The notes: generated from the sequence alone by a model not told the origin. Positions 12,962 through 26,559 are shown, numbered from the stretch's first letter. The stretch: 64,000 bases of DNA from Nectonema munidae (GCA_030549495.1 JAUIRK010000916.1:905001-969000); one strand, 5' to 3'. Program-made: numbers and translations.

Positions 12962-14782
12962 GACTTGTGAGGAACTCATTTTTATAAATAGGGCGAAATC
13001 ACACATTAGCACCAACTGGATAGCATGAAGTTTAAAACGAAAGTGAGGATTGATATTACTTAAGCTCTTCTTTTTATATTTTCTCATTTTTTACTCAATC
13101 GATTGCTCAATGTGGCATCATCATAATATAACATTGTTTTAATTAACAAATGCTCTATATTTTGTAAAAAGTTTTTAGATTTATAAGCATATCCATTAGA
13201 AAAATCTCTCAAAATGCCATAAATTGAACGATGTCCTTCATCAGAAAAAATTAAAAAACCATCAAACTAATTAACTTTTTTGTTGAAACTTGCCTACTTT
13301 CTTTGAAATAAATTATACTCAATTGATTTGCTAAACTTGAAACAATTTTTGATATAACTATTTAATTTTCTTTGTGAATTTAATGAAAAAGAGGAATTAA
13401 ATGATGAGAATTGAAACGAAGTAAAAAATCACTCACTAAATTAAAAAAGGAAGCCATAAAATCTTTCATATTTTTGTTTTGTTTTTCAAGCAAAATTGTA
13501 AATATGGAGCAAATTTTAGTAATTGCAATATAACGAAACTTTAAAGTTTTCCTTAAGATTAACAAAAAATAACGCTACTTCTGTTTTAAAATCAAAGTCA
13601 AATATATTTTCATCTACCCTTAAACGAAAACGTTCTGCAAAAGGTCTTTTTGAAACACTCAATTCATTACCGATTTTTATCGTATTGTTTTAAAGAAAAA
13701 CGTAAATACTTTTGATAATAATAATAATCAACATGCCCTATCCTTAACTGCTTGGAGTCGGCACGCTTCTACCTAAGTATACAATTTTCAAGAAAACATT
13801 TAAAAGGAAATTTTTTTTCCGAACTGTGATTAGTTTTTAAATGCTTAATTATTTTTAAAATAGGCCGCTAAACATAAAGGCTGTTGGTGTAAATACTGGC
13901 GTACCAAGAGCGCAGAATTTATTTGTATTAATATATCACAATTAAAATTTTAATCGAGATATTTTAGACTTAAACCGTAAAGAAATACTGATTTGCTACA
14001 CTTTTTATTCCAATTTTCTATACGTATATACCTGTATTATTAAGTTTAGTTTGAAGAATATTTTGGTAAGCGGCAAAATTAGCATCCAACTCAGGCGGTA
14101 CTAAAGAAAGGTACGCCACAGTATAAGGGACGTAGATACAATTCAAATTCATTAAAAACAATTTAAAATATACTGCATTGAAAAACGAGGTAAAAGAAAT
14201 GTTGTTGAAAACGTGGTTCGTGTAAAACTTAGCTTACTTGAAAGCACAAGAGTTGGTGTTGTTATATAAAACTGAGCAGTGTTCTAAAAATATTTAAAAG
14301 TAGTTTGGTTATATCTAAGTATCTTAGCAAAGTGCCTATTAGTAATAAAACAAAAATTGCAAGAAAAATTCGTTAAATAGAGAAAGCAAGGGAAATACGA
14401 TTAAAAATTAGAAGACTGTTGAAATAATCAAAATAATTTTAGTAAAACAAAATGAAAATAAGGTTTGAAGGGAAATTTCCATACGATAATAAAGAATCTC
14501 CAAATAAAAGAGATATACGGAGTGAAATGAGAGTAAGAAGGAAATAAAAAATTAAGGAAACAGTTTAGAGATGAGAAAGCGAAAAAACGCGTCATGAGAA
14601 ATGGTAGATGCGTAAAGATGGGAAATGGTAGGAATATTGGAGGAACAGTATCTCTATTGCTGTTGTACACAAATTTAGAGTGTCGAAGAGGATTGAAACG
14701 AATGCAATGCAAGCATAATTTCAAACGTTGGTTGAAGTCGCAATATAAACTCCCACCTTTTTTTAAAAAATGACCAAATTAA
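12962..14782. other. AT-rich non-coding stretch with a possible coding relic
   Basis: On the minus strand, 13067-13260 reads FDGFLIFSDEGHRSIYGILR and continues in the same frame to a stop near 13080. Protein-like pieces in the same frame extend upstream to about 13620 but are interrupted several times. I cannot name the family. Nothing else is recognisable; the minus-strand frame 14428-14724 looks like chance. Confidence 0.3.
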
Positions 14783-14912
14783 CCTTTTCGTGACCAATTT
14801 ATCATATAGGATACATAAACAAGTTTACCTTCGTCTGCTTTTTCAAATTGTTTTGTATGGGAATCTTCTGCTTTTTAATAAATATCGTCTGATTTTTCTG
14901 GTCAAGAAATTG
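14783..14912. mobile_element. 130-bp TTAA MITE (piggyBac-like), copy 1
   Basis: TTAA (14779-14782 and 14913-14916) flanks exactly 130 bp with imperfect inverted ends (CCTTTTCGTGACCA against CAATTTCTTGACCA). The interior carries TTCGTCTGCTTTTTCAA and AAATATCGTCTG, shared with the copies at 18599-18728 and 47737-47839. TTAA targets indicate the piggyBac superfamily. Confidence 0.75.
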
Positions 14913-14916
14913 TTAA

Positions 14917-17900
14917 GTACGAATATTGCACTAGAGACGGCCGCAACAAAAGCATAAAATCGGTTTTTATAAACTATAACTTTGCTATGTGGACCGCAAA
15001 ACAAGAGGTTGAAGGCCGCGTTTGGAACCACTGCTTTAAACTATATTGAGGGAAATTCAATGCATAAAGAAAATCTCATCTGTTTCATCATCTGTAGGTA
15101 AAGAACAGAATCATTTTTTGATCATCAGAAATCATTGATTACTAAGTGTAACAATATTATTTACTAACAGGAAAATTGACGGTTACTTTTAAAGTTAATA
15201 AGTGCTACTTACATTTTCAGTGAAATTAAATTATTAAAAAATTCAAAACCAACGAATAAATTTTTTAAAAAAATTATTTTAAAAAGTTAAATCATTATAG
15301 TGAATAAACATTTTTTTTTTTAAATTTCAAGGCCAACAATTAAATTTTAAAGAACTATATCCTAAAAATGAGGATTCTAAGATATATATTAATTCTAAAA
15401 AGTATAATTATATATAATAATAAATATATTTTATAATTATTCTAAAAATCTATCATTTAAATTTCAAATTCTGGAAGTTATTATAATTAATTTACTTTGA
15501 AAGATAAATGTCAATTTTATATCGATGATTTCACATACTTTTATATGTAAACACACATACTCAAATTCAGATGTATAATTCTAAAAGAGTCCAAATTATA
15601 ATTAAAAGAGTCCAGACACGAACCCAGGTTATATTTATGCTGCACTTCATAACGGATCTGCTAGAACATGTGTTAGAATTTCAGCCTACATGTTTTACCA
15701 AGGTACGTATGTATTATCTCGCTACATGTACAATGAAATGAGAAATAACTTTAAATAAATTAAAAAAAGTAACTGAGATTTATTATAATCCATCAAGCTA
15801 CTGAAGAAGTCCGTCAGTTTCCTCTTTTGTACGAAGCTTAATTATTTCCCAACCTCAGAAAAGACTTTAATAAAAGTGTTATGAAGCAAAGTTGGATAGA
15901 GGAGAGCTAAATTTAGTATATTTCCAAATTTAAATTAAATTGCAAAATTTAAATATAAAATTTTCGCTATATTCGCCATAAAAAACGCGAGCCAAGACCA
16001 CTTGCACGTTATATATAAGGATCCGGCGTTGTAACGGACCGCTTTATAATTAATCTACTGATTTTCTTTCTCTGCTTAAACGGTGGGCGACTTGTATTCC
16101 TTTTCTCCTTCGCTTGTTTTTTCCAAGCTTTCTGAACCAAATTATGCTATTTTTTTCAAAATGTGGCTATACCAGCGTGATTTGCTTATGCCAATTACTG
16201 AGAGCTCACTCATCGTAATTCGATTTCTTTTTCTTCCTTTTTACATTTACTAATGAGTCCAATGTGTAATAAAATAATAGATAAAAAGAAAACGAAATTG
16301 AAACAAGCAATTTATTTTACAGCTTAAAAAGTAAAAACTTATAATTAGCTTTGATCTTAGTAAAATTAAAAAGTCTATTAAAAGACTTTTTTAATGAAAT
16401 TTTATATATTTTTAATATTTATACTTCTTGGTACAACAACGGTGTTACACTTCATCAAAAGATTCATGTAATTTAGAGTATTTAACCTTCCCTTGAATTT
16501 CTTTCTAACGCAGCCATTTTGCTTAACTTCAAAAAATATCCTTTTACTCTTCCTGCTTTTACAATCAAATTTAAATCAAAATTTAAATCAAATATAACTC
16601 AAAAGTCACAAGCTACTCGCCCTATCTCATATGTTAATGAAAAGAGAAAAGAAAATTGAAACGGACTCTGAAATACGATATCCGTGTTATCGGAAACAAC
16701 ATAGAATCTTATATTTATTGTCCTCGTAAACATTATAAAGCACGCGTTGTTTTCATAAGGGAAGTCAAAAATATTTTGTACAAATGGATTTAAGACACCA
16801 AAGTGATTAAAGAAAATTTAACATTATTTTTGTGTGATCGGATAAGACAAGCTTTTTTCTCTAAATAATTTTTCGAGCGTAAATGAGTACAGATCACATC
16901 AGCAAATGAAGAGGTTGCACTGGAAGATCATGGATTAAAAGTAGAGAACATTACAAGTGCATCATTTGACCCAGTGTTATAAAGTATACAGAAAATTAGA
17001 GAAATTAGATTGTAGGTTAAACACGTCAAAAATATTTTTTAAGTTTACACTACACCCTAAATCTTTTAATAAATCGTTAGTTTGTTGACCTATTTGACAT
17101 AATAGGATCTGTAAAATGTGATGCAAAAGTTACCCTTGAGACCAATTCATTCTTGATAAATAGTTCTCAAGCTCTTTTATTCAATAAGATCGCTTACTAT
17201 ATTTGATTCATTTTCTTATATTTTGGGATATATTGTTCCTTTTGTTCGGCATTTTTTTAATTCTTCTCGAGGAATATTTTACATTATGATATCCAGTTTC
17301 TAAGTGATCAAAGACTTTGGGGCATTGAAAATTTTAAGTAATGAGAATAAATAATTTTGAAATTATAGCAGTTTATTATTGACTAGTATGTTTTATTTTG
17401 AGGAATTTACTAGTTTGTAAAAGAAATTGCAAATTTTTGATATCAAATCGTAGAATTAAACTCTTTTGCAGTTGTGCTCAACTTACTACACGTGGATAGT
17501 GAAGATGAGATTTAAGTCTAAATAGAATAACTAGTTTGTACTTCTCATTGTTTAATCTGTCAATAGAGGGAGTGCGAGTGTAATTATCACACTTGATGCG
17601 CTATTCAGCATTTTGAAATATTGTCAAGGGACAAGGGAACGATGTTTTTATAGCAAAATTGATTTAAAATTTTTTTATTATTGACGATGATGATGATGAC
17701 AAAGATTGTGGTGGTTTGAATGGCAATTTCGCAAAGTTTGTTAGTAAAAGAAAGAAGGAAAAATCCAGTGTTATTATTGCACTTATTTTGTTCACAGGAA
17801 AAAGGATTAATTGGAAATATGTAATTCAGTTCTATTGAAGAAGACGGTGATGAGGTTGGATGTAACAAACATAACAGCCTTGTGTCAGTGCTTAGATCAG

Positions 17901-18364
17901 AATCTTTGGATTAGTTGATTCACTCGCTGCTTCTCCCACTATCTCAGACACTTTGCTTTTTTTAAGCTTTTAAGGCATCAAAAGATGTTGCGTGTTGGTT
18001 GTGCGACTCCAACTTAACTCACAAGTTAAGAAGGACACGTCCATTTTGCCACTTCAATTCTTTTCTCACTTTCATCTTTTTGTATCCATCAGTGCACTGC
18101 TGACAATTCAATCATTGCAATCTTTTTTCATATGCGCTCACAATCAACTGATTTTACATGGTTTCATCATATTCCCATACTACACACAGTAGCGGACCAA
18201 AAGAGGGAGAAGGGGTAGGGAGGTGTGTTGGAAGTGCAGACACTGACCTCAAATACCCTCTCCCCTAAATTCTTGTTTGTTATTTTTGTTATACAATTTA
18301 TAATTTAATTTACCAAGTTTATATCTTTAATATATTTTCAATAAGAAAAAAAGATATATAAATA
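14917..18364. other. AT-rich non-coding stretch
   Basis: No gene is recognisable; frames such as 17605-17868 (minus) and 17992-18192 (plus) have no motif. On the minus strand around 15600-15700 a GGGTTCGTGTCTGG sequence resembles a pol III B box and might belong to an old tRNA-derived SINE, but no cloverleaf forms. A hAT-like start CAGTAGCGGACC lies near 18187 without a partner. Confidence 0.4.
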
Positions 18365-18537
18365 CAGTGAAGCCGCGGAAACCTGTCCCTCGATTTTCCA
18401 AAGACCTTAACATCCGTTAGGTTTTTTTGAGAACAGATTTCCTAATGCCAGAAATTTTTGATTCGATATTCCGTTAGTCTCGAAGATCCGTCATTTTTTT
18501 CAGAATCCGAATGTGACGGAAAAATGCGGCTTCGCTG
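18365..18537. mobile_element. 173-bp pogo/Tigger-like MITE
   Basis: The ends are inverted repeats CAGTGAAGCCGC at 18365 and the complement of CAGCGAAGCCGC ending at 18537. They are flanked by TA on both sides (18363-18364 and 18538-18539). The interior repeats ATCCGT and TCCGTTAG motifs on both strands, as in deletion derivatives of Tigger elements. It has no coding capacity. Confidence 0.78.
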
Positions 18538-18598
18538 TACCATTTTTACCTTAATCCGTCTTTTTTCACTTTAAATTCATCATTCTTTCTCATTTTAA

Positions 18599-18728
18599 CC
18601 CATTTACGACCAATGTTCCTATTTTGGAACATAAGTAATTTCATCTTCGTCTGCTTTTTTCAATGACTCTGAATATAAATCGTCTGCGTTTTTTTAGATA
18701 TCGCCTGCTTTGCTTGGTCTTAAATGGG
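18599..18728. mobile_element. 130-bp TTAA MITE (piggyBac-like), copy 2, best preserved
   Basis: TTAA at 18595-18598 and 18729-18732 flanks 130 bp with good inverted ends (CCCATTTACGACCA and the complement of CCCATTTAAGACCA). It has the same length and shares interior words with the copy at 14783-14912. Confidence 0.85.
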
Positions 18729-19649
18729 TTAAAATAGTTTTTTTTCGTTTTAAATTCGTGCTTTTTAAATCTAAATTCATCTTTTTTTTTAATTTTATTT
18801 TATGTTTTTATTTTGTTCTTAAATTTACTTTAATTTTTCAATTACGCAAAACAGGTGTGCAAATAAGATACTTCTCAAAACACTTTCTTTTTCTATTCCT
18901 TACATATGTATGTGAGGAAAAATAATATAATATTCAAAAATACAAAAAATTAAATAAAAAAAAATTTATTAAAAGATATCTCAATTATGAGTTTCACCTG
19001 TCAAAGTCAAAGACAAATTGTGAAGCATATGGACAGATCAATTCTTGAAGGCATTTTCTATGGCATCTGGTATTAAAGCATATATTATTTTTTTTAGAGA
19101 AACATTAGTTCGCAAACTGAACTTTTCTTTAACTTTAGATTTTGTAATCAAAAATACACCTCTCATTGAAATGAATTTAAAACTAATAAAATTAAACAAA
19201 TGGCATATTTTTTATATAAATTATATTGTCATTGAAAATTTTCTTACATTCTTTTCACATTATCTTCCTCTCATTCTATCATTTCTTCTATCCCCTTCTT
19301 TATTTTCCAATCGATTATTCTGAAAACTACGGATTTCAGAACTATAGTGATTTTTTATTTTTACAATGCTATATATAATAAGAATTTTGTTTTATGTTCC
19401 AATTTTTACAAGGAAAATGTCACTAATTGTTATATATTTGTTTCGCTTCGAACTTTTTTTTACTCAACTTTTTTTCTTTTTTGTTTCGATTTATTTTTTA
19501 TAAATAAAAATCGATTCCTCCCTTGGTCGATCGGAAAGCGTGTTAAATTAGTTTATTATTGCAGCTCGACGTCTTTAAATTTGAATCATTCACCTTGTTC
19601 AATAGTTGTGGGAATAATTTTGAAGTATTTAGCACAAAGATGTTTGATA

Positions 19650-20719
19650 AAATTTAAAATATTATCTTTGATCAAATGAATGAAACTATAAGTGCTCAAT
19701 CAAAATTATTAGAAAAGACGTTCACCATGCCTAAAACCTTTGCGCAAGTCTTATCCCTTCCAACATTACAACATAACATTTTTAAACCCTCTAATGCTGT
19801 TAGAGTTAAAGTTTTTAAAGATAAACCAAAGCGGGCCCAATCAAGTCTTATGAAAAAACAAATTCTAAACCAAATCGACCCATGCAAATATAAAATTTTC
19901 ACTTGAAAATATCAAAATAAATAACACCGGAATCACAATTATTGATTTAGAACACAACAATAAAAAAAAAGCAAGTCAAATTCTTTCTTAAGGGATAGTT
20001 TTCAAATTTAAAAGCATTCTACGTTTAAAGTTAGGTTTATAGGTAATCGAGTTCCTTCTGAAATGAATAAGGATAAAATTATGTAATCACTTAAGTTTTC
20101 AAAGTTTAATCTTACAAACCTTGGTGGTTTGAGTTTCGTGAGGATGATTCCCTCAAAAACTAAGCTTTTTCAATATGTTTTGGTTAAACCAAATATCCAG
20201 GAAGTTGCTTCTTTTCTGTCTAATTCCTTTATATTTTTCTCTTTTCAATATTTTGCGGCTCCAATTGTCTTCAATTCAACTCTTTATTAAGGGTGCTTTA
20301 GACTAATCCTCTTATAGCTTTCACTGTAATAACGATTTTTGGTGGCTACTGTCTTTATTCAATGCATGTCTTACTTTATAATACTTCCCAAATTATTTTA
20401 AAAAAGGTGTTGTGTGTCTCATCCTTGAAAATTTAACTGGCAACTCGGATATATCGAATTGGAGACTGATTACACTTTTGTCATATCTTGGTAAAGTTCT
20501 AGGAAAAATAGGTGATTTAAGGCTGCTACATCATATGACTGACTTCTGCTGCATCAGTCCTTTACAGTTTGCATATATTAACGCTAGATCCTCTGACCAA
20601 TCTGTTGATCGACTCACTTGTAAAATTTATGATTGTTTTAAACTGAAAGAATTTTAACTTGTTTCTTTTTTGGACTTTAAAGAAGCTTTTAACTTGGCCT
20701 GTCACTCATGCATTCTTAA
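19650..20719 (+). mobile_element. LINE fragment, segment 1 (ORF1-like plus N-terminal reverse transcriptase)
   Basis: The frame 19676-19906 (FAQVLSLPTLQHNIFKPSNA, then VRVKVFKDKPKRAQSSLMKK) and pieces to about 20280 look like the RNA-binding ORF1 of a non-LTR retrotransposon. About 20400-20710 reads as reverse transcriptase: DISNWRLITLLSYLGKVLGK, ISPLQFAYINARSSDQSVDR, and VSFLDFKEAFNLACHS, the counterpart of 'FLDFKKAFNLV'. Several stops and frameshifts are present. The copy is cut at a TTAA by the element starting at 20720 and resumes at about 23704. Confidence 0.78.
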
Positions 20720-23703
20720 CCCTATTCGTGCTGGGCTAAATTTGTACACTCAAGTGCTGGGGGACGTAAAGTGCTCCCCTATTTTTCTCAGATATTAAAA
20801 AATTTTTATAAAAATTTTTAATGTTACATATATATTTCAACTATGCTGAATTCAGTGGTGATATCCATTTTTATCAAAATCAATCAAACCTGTCAAAAAA
20901 TTGTTTTACATATGACAGCTCATCTCAAAAAGAAACTTTTTATCTAAATAATTATATAATGTTTTTTACACATATATACCCATTTTCAAGTATGCTAAAT
21001 TCAGTAGTGTTATTCATTTTTTAAGAAAATCAATCAAAATTGTCAAAAAATTGATTTAAATGTGACAGCTCATCTCAAAAAGTAACTTTCTATCTAAATA
21101 ATTATATAAAGTTTTTTACACATATATACCCATTTTCAAGCATGCTGAATTCAGTGGTGATATCCATTTTTTATGAAAATCAATTAAACCTGTTAAAAAT
21201 TTATTTAAATGTAATAACTCATCGCAAAAAAAGTTTTTATCTAAATAATTATATAAAGTTTTATCTCGATAGGATCTCCATCTTTTTGGCTATAAATTCG
21301 TTATCGGCTCGTAGTCTTTACGTCATATCTTCTATACTTTACAGTATGTAATTTTGCTATTCATTCTATGATGATCCTTTCTTGCTATCTCTTTTTCCAT
21401 TAGAAATTTATTTTCTTCAATGTGTGTTTGAAAATTTTTTATAAGAATAAAAGTACATGTTTCCTCTCTCAAAGCATTCTGATTAAAGAATCTTCTTGAT
21501 GATCTTAGGTTTTTTTTTATCAATATCGTGTATTTTATTATCAGGCCTGAATATTTGTCAAACCAATCTCAGTTCAAACGTCTTTTTTCTTATGAATTAT
21601 TCGTGATGTTCATTGTTCAATTACAAAAAGTTGTCCACGTTCTTCATCTAAAAGATTCTCTCTTTGACGCAAAGGGAAAAGATAGAAATATTCAATTTAA
21701 TTTAAAAAATATCTTGATAGTGACTAAATTCTCACATATTGGCATCTGTGCCATTTTTGATAAATCTGATTTATTCTAAATTTTCAGATTTCCTATCCAT
21801 CTTAGTTAAATGATAATTGTAATCCTAGATAAATATTTTTCATTTGTAAAAGCGGAACTTCTTTTTCACAAAGAAAATTTTTTTGAAGCACCTAATATTA
21901 GATCAATGCACCACTTCCTAATTCATTAGAACACGGTAGATCTTCCATTTAGTCAAGATACATATTTTTTTAATTATTTCTTTTATATCACACGTTCTCT
22001 TTTCAAGTAGTTTTCAAGTTGCTTCCTTCTCTAATACTAATCTTCAAAATATTTTATAATACTTTTTGTTTTTTTAAATAAATATTCCATATCTCAAGAT
22101 GATAGAAAGTATTATAAGCCAAAATATACAAAAAATAAGTATATTTTTACTATATACCTAATATACAACGATTTTTTGAAAATTTTTTATAAAACTTATT
22201 CTCAGGCATACATTACTAATTCAATTGCCATTTCGATAATATTTTTTAACAGTATTAGCCAAAATGGAGTACAGAAATAAAATAAGCATAGTTGATTTGG
22301 TATAAAAATAAATATTTTATTTGAAAAAGATATTTTATTTTTTGAAAATATTTTTGAAGACAGTATCTAGAAGTAAATCGCAAATATGATTGAAGCTTTC
22401 AGATATTTTGAAACCAAAAATGCCAAACCTGAGTCCAAAAATGAAACCAGCATCTTCCATTTGGCATAAAAACAGATATTTTATTTAAATTTCAAAAATA
22501 TTTCTGTAAACATTAGACGTAAACCGAAGATTTGATTGACACTTTCAGACATTTAAAACATCTAAATGCAACAACTGATTTCAGAGATAAAACTATCATG
22601 GTTGAATTGGTATAAAAACATATATTTATAGAGAATATTTTTGGATATAGTTTTCCCCACATAAACCGCAAATTTGATTGACACTGGTAGTAAGACTTTT
22701 AAATGCGAAAACTACGTCTAGAAATGAAACCATCATGATCTATTTGATATAAAAACATATATTTCAGGTAAAATTTGAATCAATATTTTTGTAAAAAAAT
22801 TTTAAAGTAAACGCAAATTTGATTGATACTTGTAGGTATTTTCAAATCCAAACTACAAAAATTATGTCCATAAATGAAACTAGCATGGTTGATTTGGTAT
22901 AAAAATATATATTTCATATAAAATTTAAATGAATGATTTTAGAGACAATTTTTAGAAGTAAACCGCAAATTTGATTAACGCTTATAGGTATTTTCACATT
23001 ATAATTGTAAAAAATGAATCCAGAAATGAAACTAGCATGGCAAATTTAGTATAACACATATATTTTATGTAAAATTTGAAGGAATGTTTTGGAGACAATT
23101 TTTAGAAGTAAACCGCAAATATGATTAACACTTATAGGTATTTTCACATCCTGAATGTAAAAAATGAGTCCAGAAATGAAATTAGCATGGCCGATTTAGT
23201 ATAAAACATATATTTTATGTAAAATTTAAAGGAATGATATTGGAGAGTATTTTTAGAAGTAAATTGCAAATTTGATTAACACTTATAGGTTATTTCACAT
23301 CCCGAATGTAAAAAATGAGTCCATAAATTAAACCAGCATGGCGGATTTAGTATAAAACATTTATTTTGTGTTAAATTTGAAGGAATGATTTTGGAGACAA
23401 TTTTTATTAGTAAATCGCAAATTTGATTAACACTTATAGCTATTTTCAAATCCTAAATGTAAAAAAAGAGTCCAAAAATGAAACTAGAATGGCCAATTTA
23501 GTATAAAAACCCTTCAAAACTGTATATAATTATAAATTTTCAAGGTTGTATATAATATAGATCCTAAGTTATAAGGTTAACTACAGATAATGTCAAAATT
23601 TTGCTGAAAAATTTTAATTTTTGATATTGATTGACAGTTTTGGACATGAAAAGGTCATTCAACTACCATGAAAATGGAATCAAAAGATGCAGCTAGCAAT
23701 TTA
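20720..23703 (+). mobile_element. copy C of the TTAA satellite-bearing family, nearly full length
   Basis: TTAA (20716-20719) precedes CCCTATTCGTGCTGGG and the family head. Array 1 has about three units of 150 bp (anchor CTGAATTCAG-like words near 20845, 20995 and 21145). A unique middle of roughly 780 bp follows (about 21262-22040), containing TCAAAGCATTCTGATTAAAG, and is shared with copy F. Array 2 has about eight units of 141-153 bp (anchor GTAAACCGCAAATTTGATT; spacing 22371, 22520, 22661, 22803, 22955, 23105, 23254, 23408). The tail stops after GATGCAGCTAGCAATTT, so the right terminus is lost. It lies inside the LINE of 19650-27640. Confidence 0.82.
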
Positions 23704-24176
23704 TTAAATCCTATTTGGGAAATAGGGTGGTATCTTTTAAATCCAATCCCTTTTTATTCCCTCTCCAAGGCTTCAGACGACAAGGGGGATGTCTCTCAGA
23801 CATTCTCTTCATTATCCTGATCAGCGTATAGATGAGCCGAGTACTAATCTAATTACACTAAGTGAATTCTTGTATCAATTTATTCTTTGTGCTATTCTCT
23901 TGGTGTCACAATTAATTCACACAAATTTAGTCTCATTAATTTTACTAGATCTGCAAAACCATGTCCAGACCTCTTTTTTGAAAATTTAAATTTTATTTCT
24001 CTTGGGTGTGTTCTCAGTATAAGAATTAATTACAAACTTAATTGGTGTCAACATTTTGAAATTAGACTTTCCAAATGCTTAAAACTTTTCAATAATCTGA
24101 AGTTCATTCGCTTTAAAAACTTTATGCATCACTTTTTATTTTTCAAAACAATTTTTACCAGCATAATTCTACCAAC
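23704..24176 (+). mobile_element. LINE fragment, segment 2 (C-terminal reverse transcriptase)
   Basis: From about 23895 to 24170 one frame reads YSLGVTINSHKFSLINFTRS, then LNWCQHFEIRLSKCLKLFNN. This is the end of the palm and the thumb of a LINE reverse transcriptase. It continues the same LINE as 19650-20719 in the same orientation. It is interrupted at 24177 by a hAT-like element; the thumb motif 'ILPT|LTHGV' is split exactly by that insertion. Confidence 0.75.
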
Positions 24177-24594
24177 CAGAGGCGTAGCTAAGCTGGGGCC
24201 TGAGGGGCCGTGCCCCCTCATGTACCTTGGTGTGCCCCAAATGTACCTTGAAAATAAAAATTTAACTTTTTATACTTGAATTTCATGGTTAGTGTTAGAA
24301 TTAGCGTATTAATTTTACCATTATAATTTCTTTGGCAATTATGTTTTCGATTTTTTAAACTAGACATTTTCGATGAGATGTTTTCCATTATATTTTTTCG
24401 ATATATTTTCCTAATTTTTTTAACACTTATATACAACAAACAATTGAAAAAAAAATTGCTGAATTGATTGCGTTCCCTGACCTTTAATTGACCTTTTAAT
24501 AGTTATTAACTCATTTTATTTTTTTACATTCCTTTTTCATTTTGTTATATTTTTATCTTTCATTGTGTTAGTAAGCTACCTTTGCTTTAATTTT

Positions 24595-25200
24595 ATTTGT
24601 ATCGTAGATTGTCGAACTGCTAAACGTGCTAAGCCGAATGATGCTATTTATAATAGTGATTTGGTTACAGCCTTAAAAAATATAGAGGGTCATTATTTAA
24701 ACAAAATTGGGGAAGTTAATAGTGATATGACGAGTATTCTTAAGGATATCTTATCAGATGTGAAAGATGTTTTCATAGACAAAATGTCTTTATTATTATC
24801 GAATTATAAAGCACTGGAAAAACCAGATAAATGTGTCAAAACTTATTCCAATATAATTAGTAAAAGAGAGGGACGGGGATCATATAGTTAATTCTATTAA
24901 TATCAAAAATAACATTGTCAAGCCTAACAAAGCAAAAATTATCGAGTTGAAAAAAGACATTGTTTCTAAAATTAATCTTAAAGAAAACAATCTACAAGTA
25001 TTAGATATAAAAGTAAAGAATAATGGAACAGCTTCCATTAAAGTTGATAATAATAATAAGGAACAAAATACTATCATCAATGCTATTAAAAATAGTTTTG
25101 ATATTGTTCCCAATAAAACATTAAAACCTAGGTTTTTTATCAAAGGTATTTCAAAAGATTTGAAGAGTAACGAACAACAACAACAACACGTTGTTTTTGG
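24595..25200 (+). pseudogene. LINE ORF1-like (gag-like) fragment inside the hAT-like element
   Basis: The frame 24565-24891 gives LKNIEGHYLNKIGEVNSDMT and a downstream KTYSNIISKREGRG. After one frameshift near 24875, a second frame (to 25240) gives IIELKKDIVSKINLKENNLQ and DIKVKNNGTASIKVDNNNKE, which resembles the basic RRM-like part of LINE ORF1 proteins. An alternating KK..I..K pattern and a predicted coiled coil in the first half support this. It cannot be assigned to a named clade. Confidence 0.5.
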
Positions 25201-26559
25201 AAGTTATTCTTTTATCACTATTATATTTTCAATTAGTTAAGACATTTCTTTCGGATAATTTTGCAATTTATCTTGAATGAGGTTCTATATTTGAAAATAT
25301 ACAATTTATCTGAATATATTTGAAGCAGCATATTAAATCCTTCTCAACCTCCCAAGTAATTTTCTAAATAATATAATTCTAAATTAAATTAGAATTTTTC
25401 CATTTTTAAAATTTTTTTACCTTTTTAAAATTTTAAATTATTTATTTAAATTTGAAATTTAGACGTTTTTAAAATTTTGAAATTCAATAATGTATTTATA
25501 TAATAGTTATGGGTTATATAATAATATATATTTGAGTTATGGCATCGTCAAAAATTGTGATTCAGGAATGTAGATTTATATATTTACGTAAATATGTTTT
25601 TGTCATTTAAACTTAAAATAAAGACATTTTTTGAATTAGCGCAAAAAACTACGCTGATATGTATACTATTTAGCATACGCAAAAAATTTTTTTTTCAAAT
25701 ATACAGTACTGGCAAAATTTTGAGTATATAGAAAATTTCTATATTGAAATTTTGAGCTAAAATATCTCGAGAAGTACAAATCGTGTGAAAACTGGAGATG
25801 GCTCATTTATCGATTTGGTATTTAAAATCTCGGAAAATATTTTATTCTGTATGTTTTTTGGTTGATCGAACATTCAAAATTTTCAAATTTGGACGCAATT
25901 TTTCGGGAAAGTATAATATTTGAGTAGACGAAGATAGGGACGCCATCCTTGACAAAAAATAAAATCTGAAATTATAATATTAAATTTTTGATTTTGTGAT
26001 AATTTAATTATGCATTAATAAATTGTTAAAAAGTAAATATATATATATATACATATAGACCTTTATTTAAATTTTATAGAGTTCGCCACCCTATATAAAG
26101 AAAAAATGCCTAGTTATAACAAAAGTATTAAAAAGGCTGGATTTTCCAAAAATCAATCAAAATTAAAGTTCACAAAAAAAATGAATGTCAGGCAATTAGT
26201 GAGTTGAAAAAACGATAACCAAATCGAAAGACCATCTCTAGATGAAAATGCCACTTCATCGCAATCATTTGAAAACACGTTTGAAGAAGTTTATGCGAAA
26301 AATTATATATATAAATTTATAATATCATTTAAAAATCTATTGTTTGATACTGCATTTGGGATACTTTGACCTAAATTTGATTCATTTTGGTACCCATTTA
26401 AGACCATTGTTCCCTTTTGTTTTGCAGAAGATTTAAGGCAGATGATCTGCTAGTGAGTTTATTTTAGTTGTTTGTTTCTTTTTTGAAGCGCATTTTGTCT
26501 GAACAAAGATCATCAATGCTCCATGAACGAAAGCGAAATCTTATAATTTTATCATATTT

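Noticed and set aside
13895-14122. Possible hAT MITE bounded by ACTGGCGTACC and GGTACGCCACAGT
   Set aside because: The inverted match is short and imperfect and the flanking octamers do not agree.
15600-15700. Possible tRNA gene or tRNA-derived SINE on the minus strand
   Set aside because: A B-box-like GGGTTCGTGTCTGG is present but no cloverleaf stems or clear A box support it.
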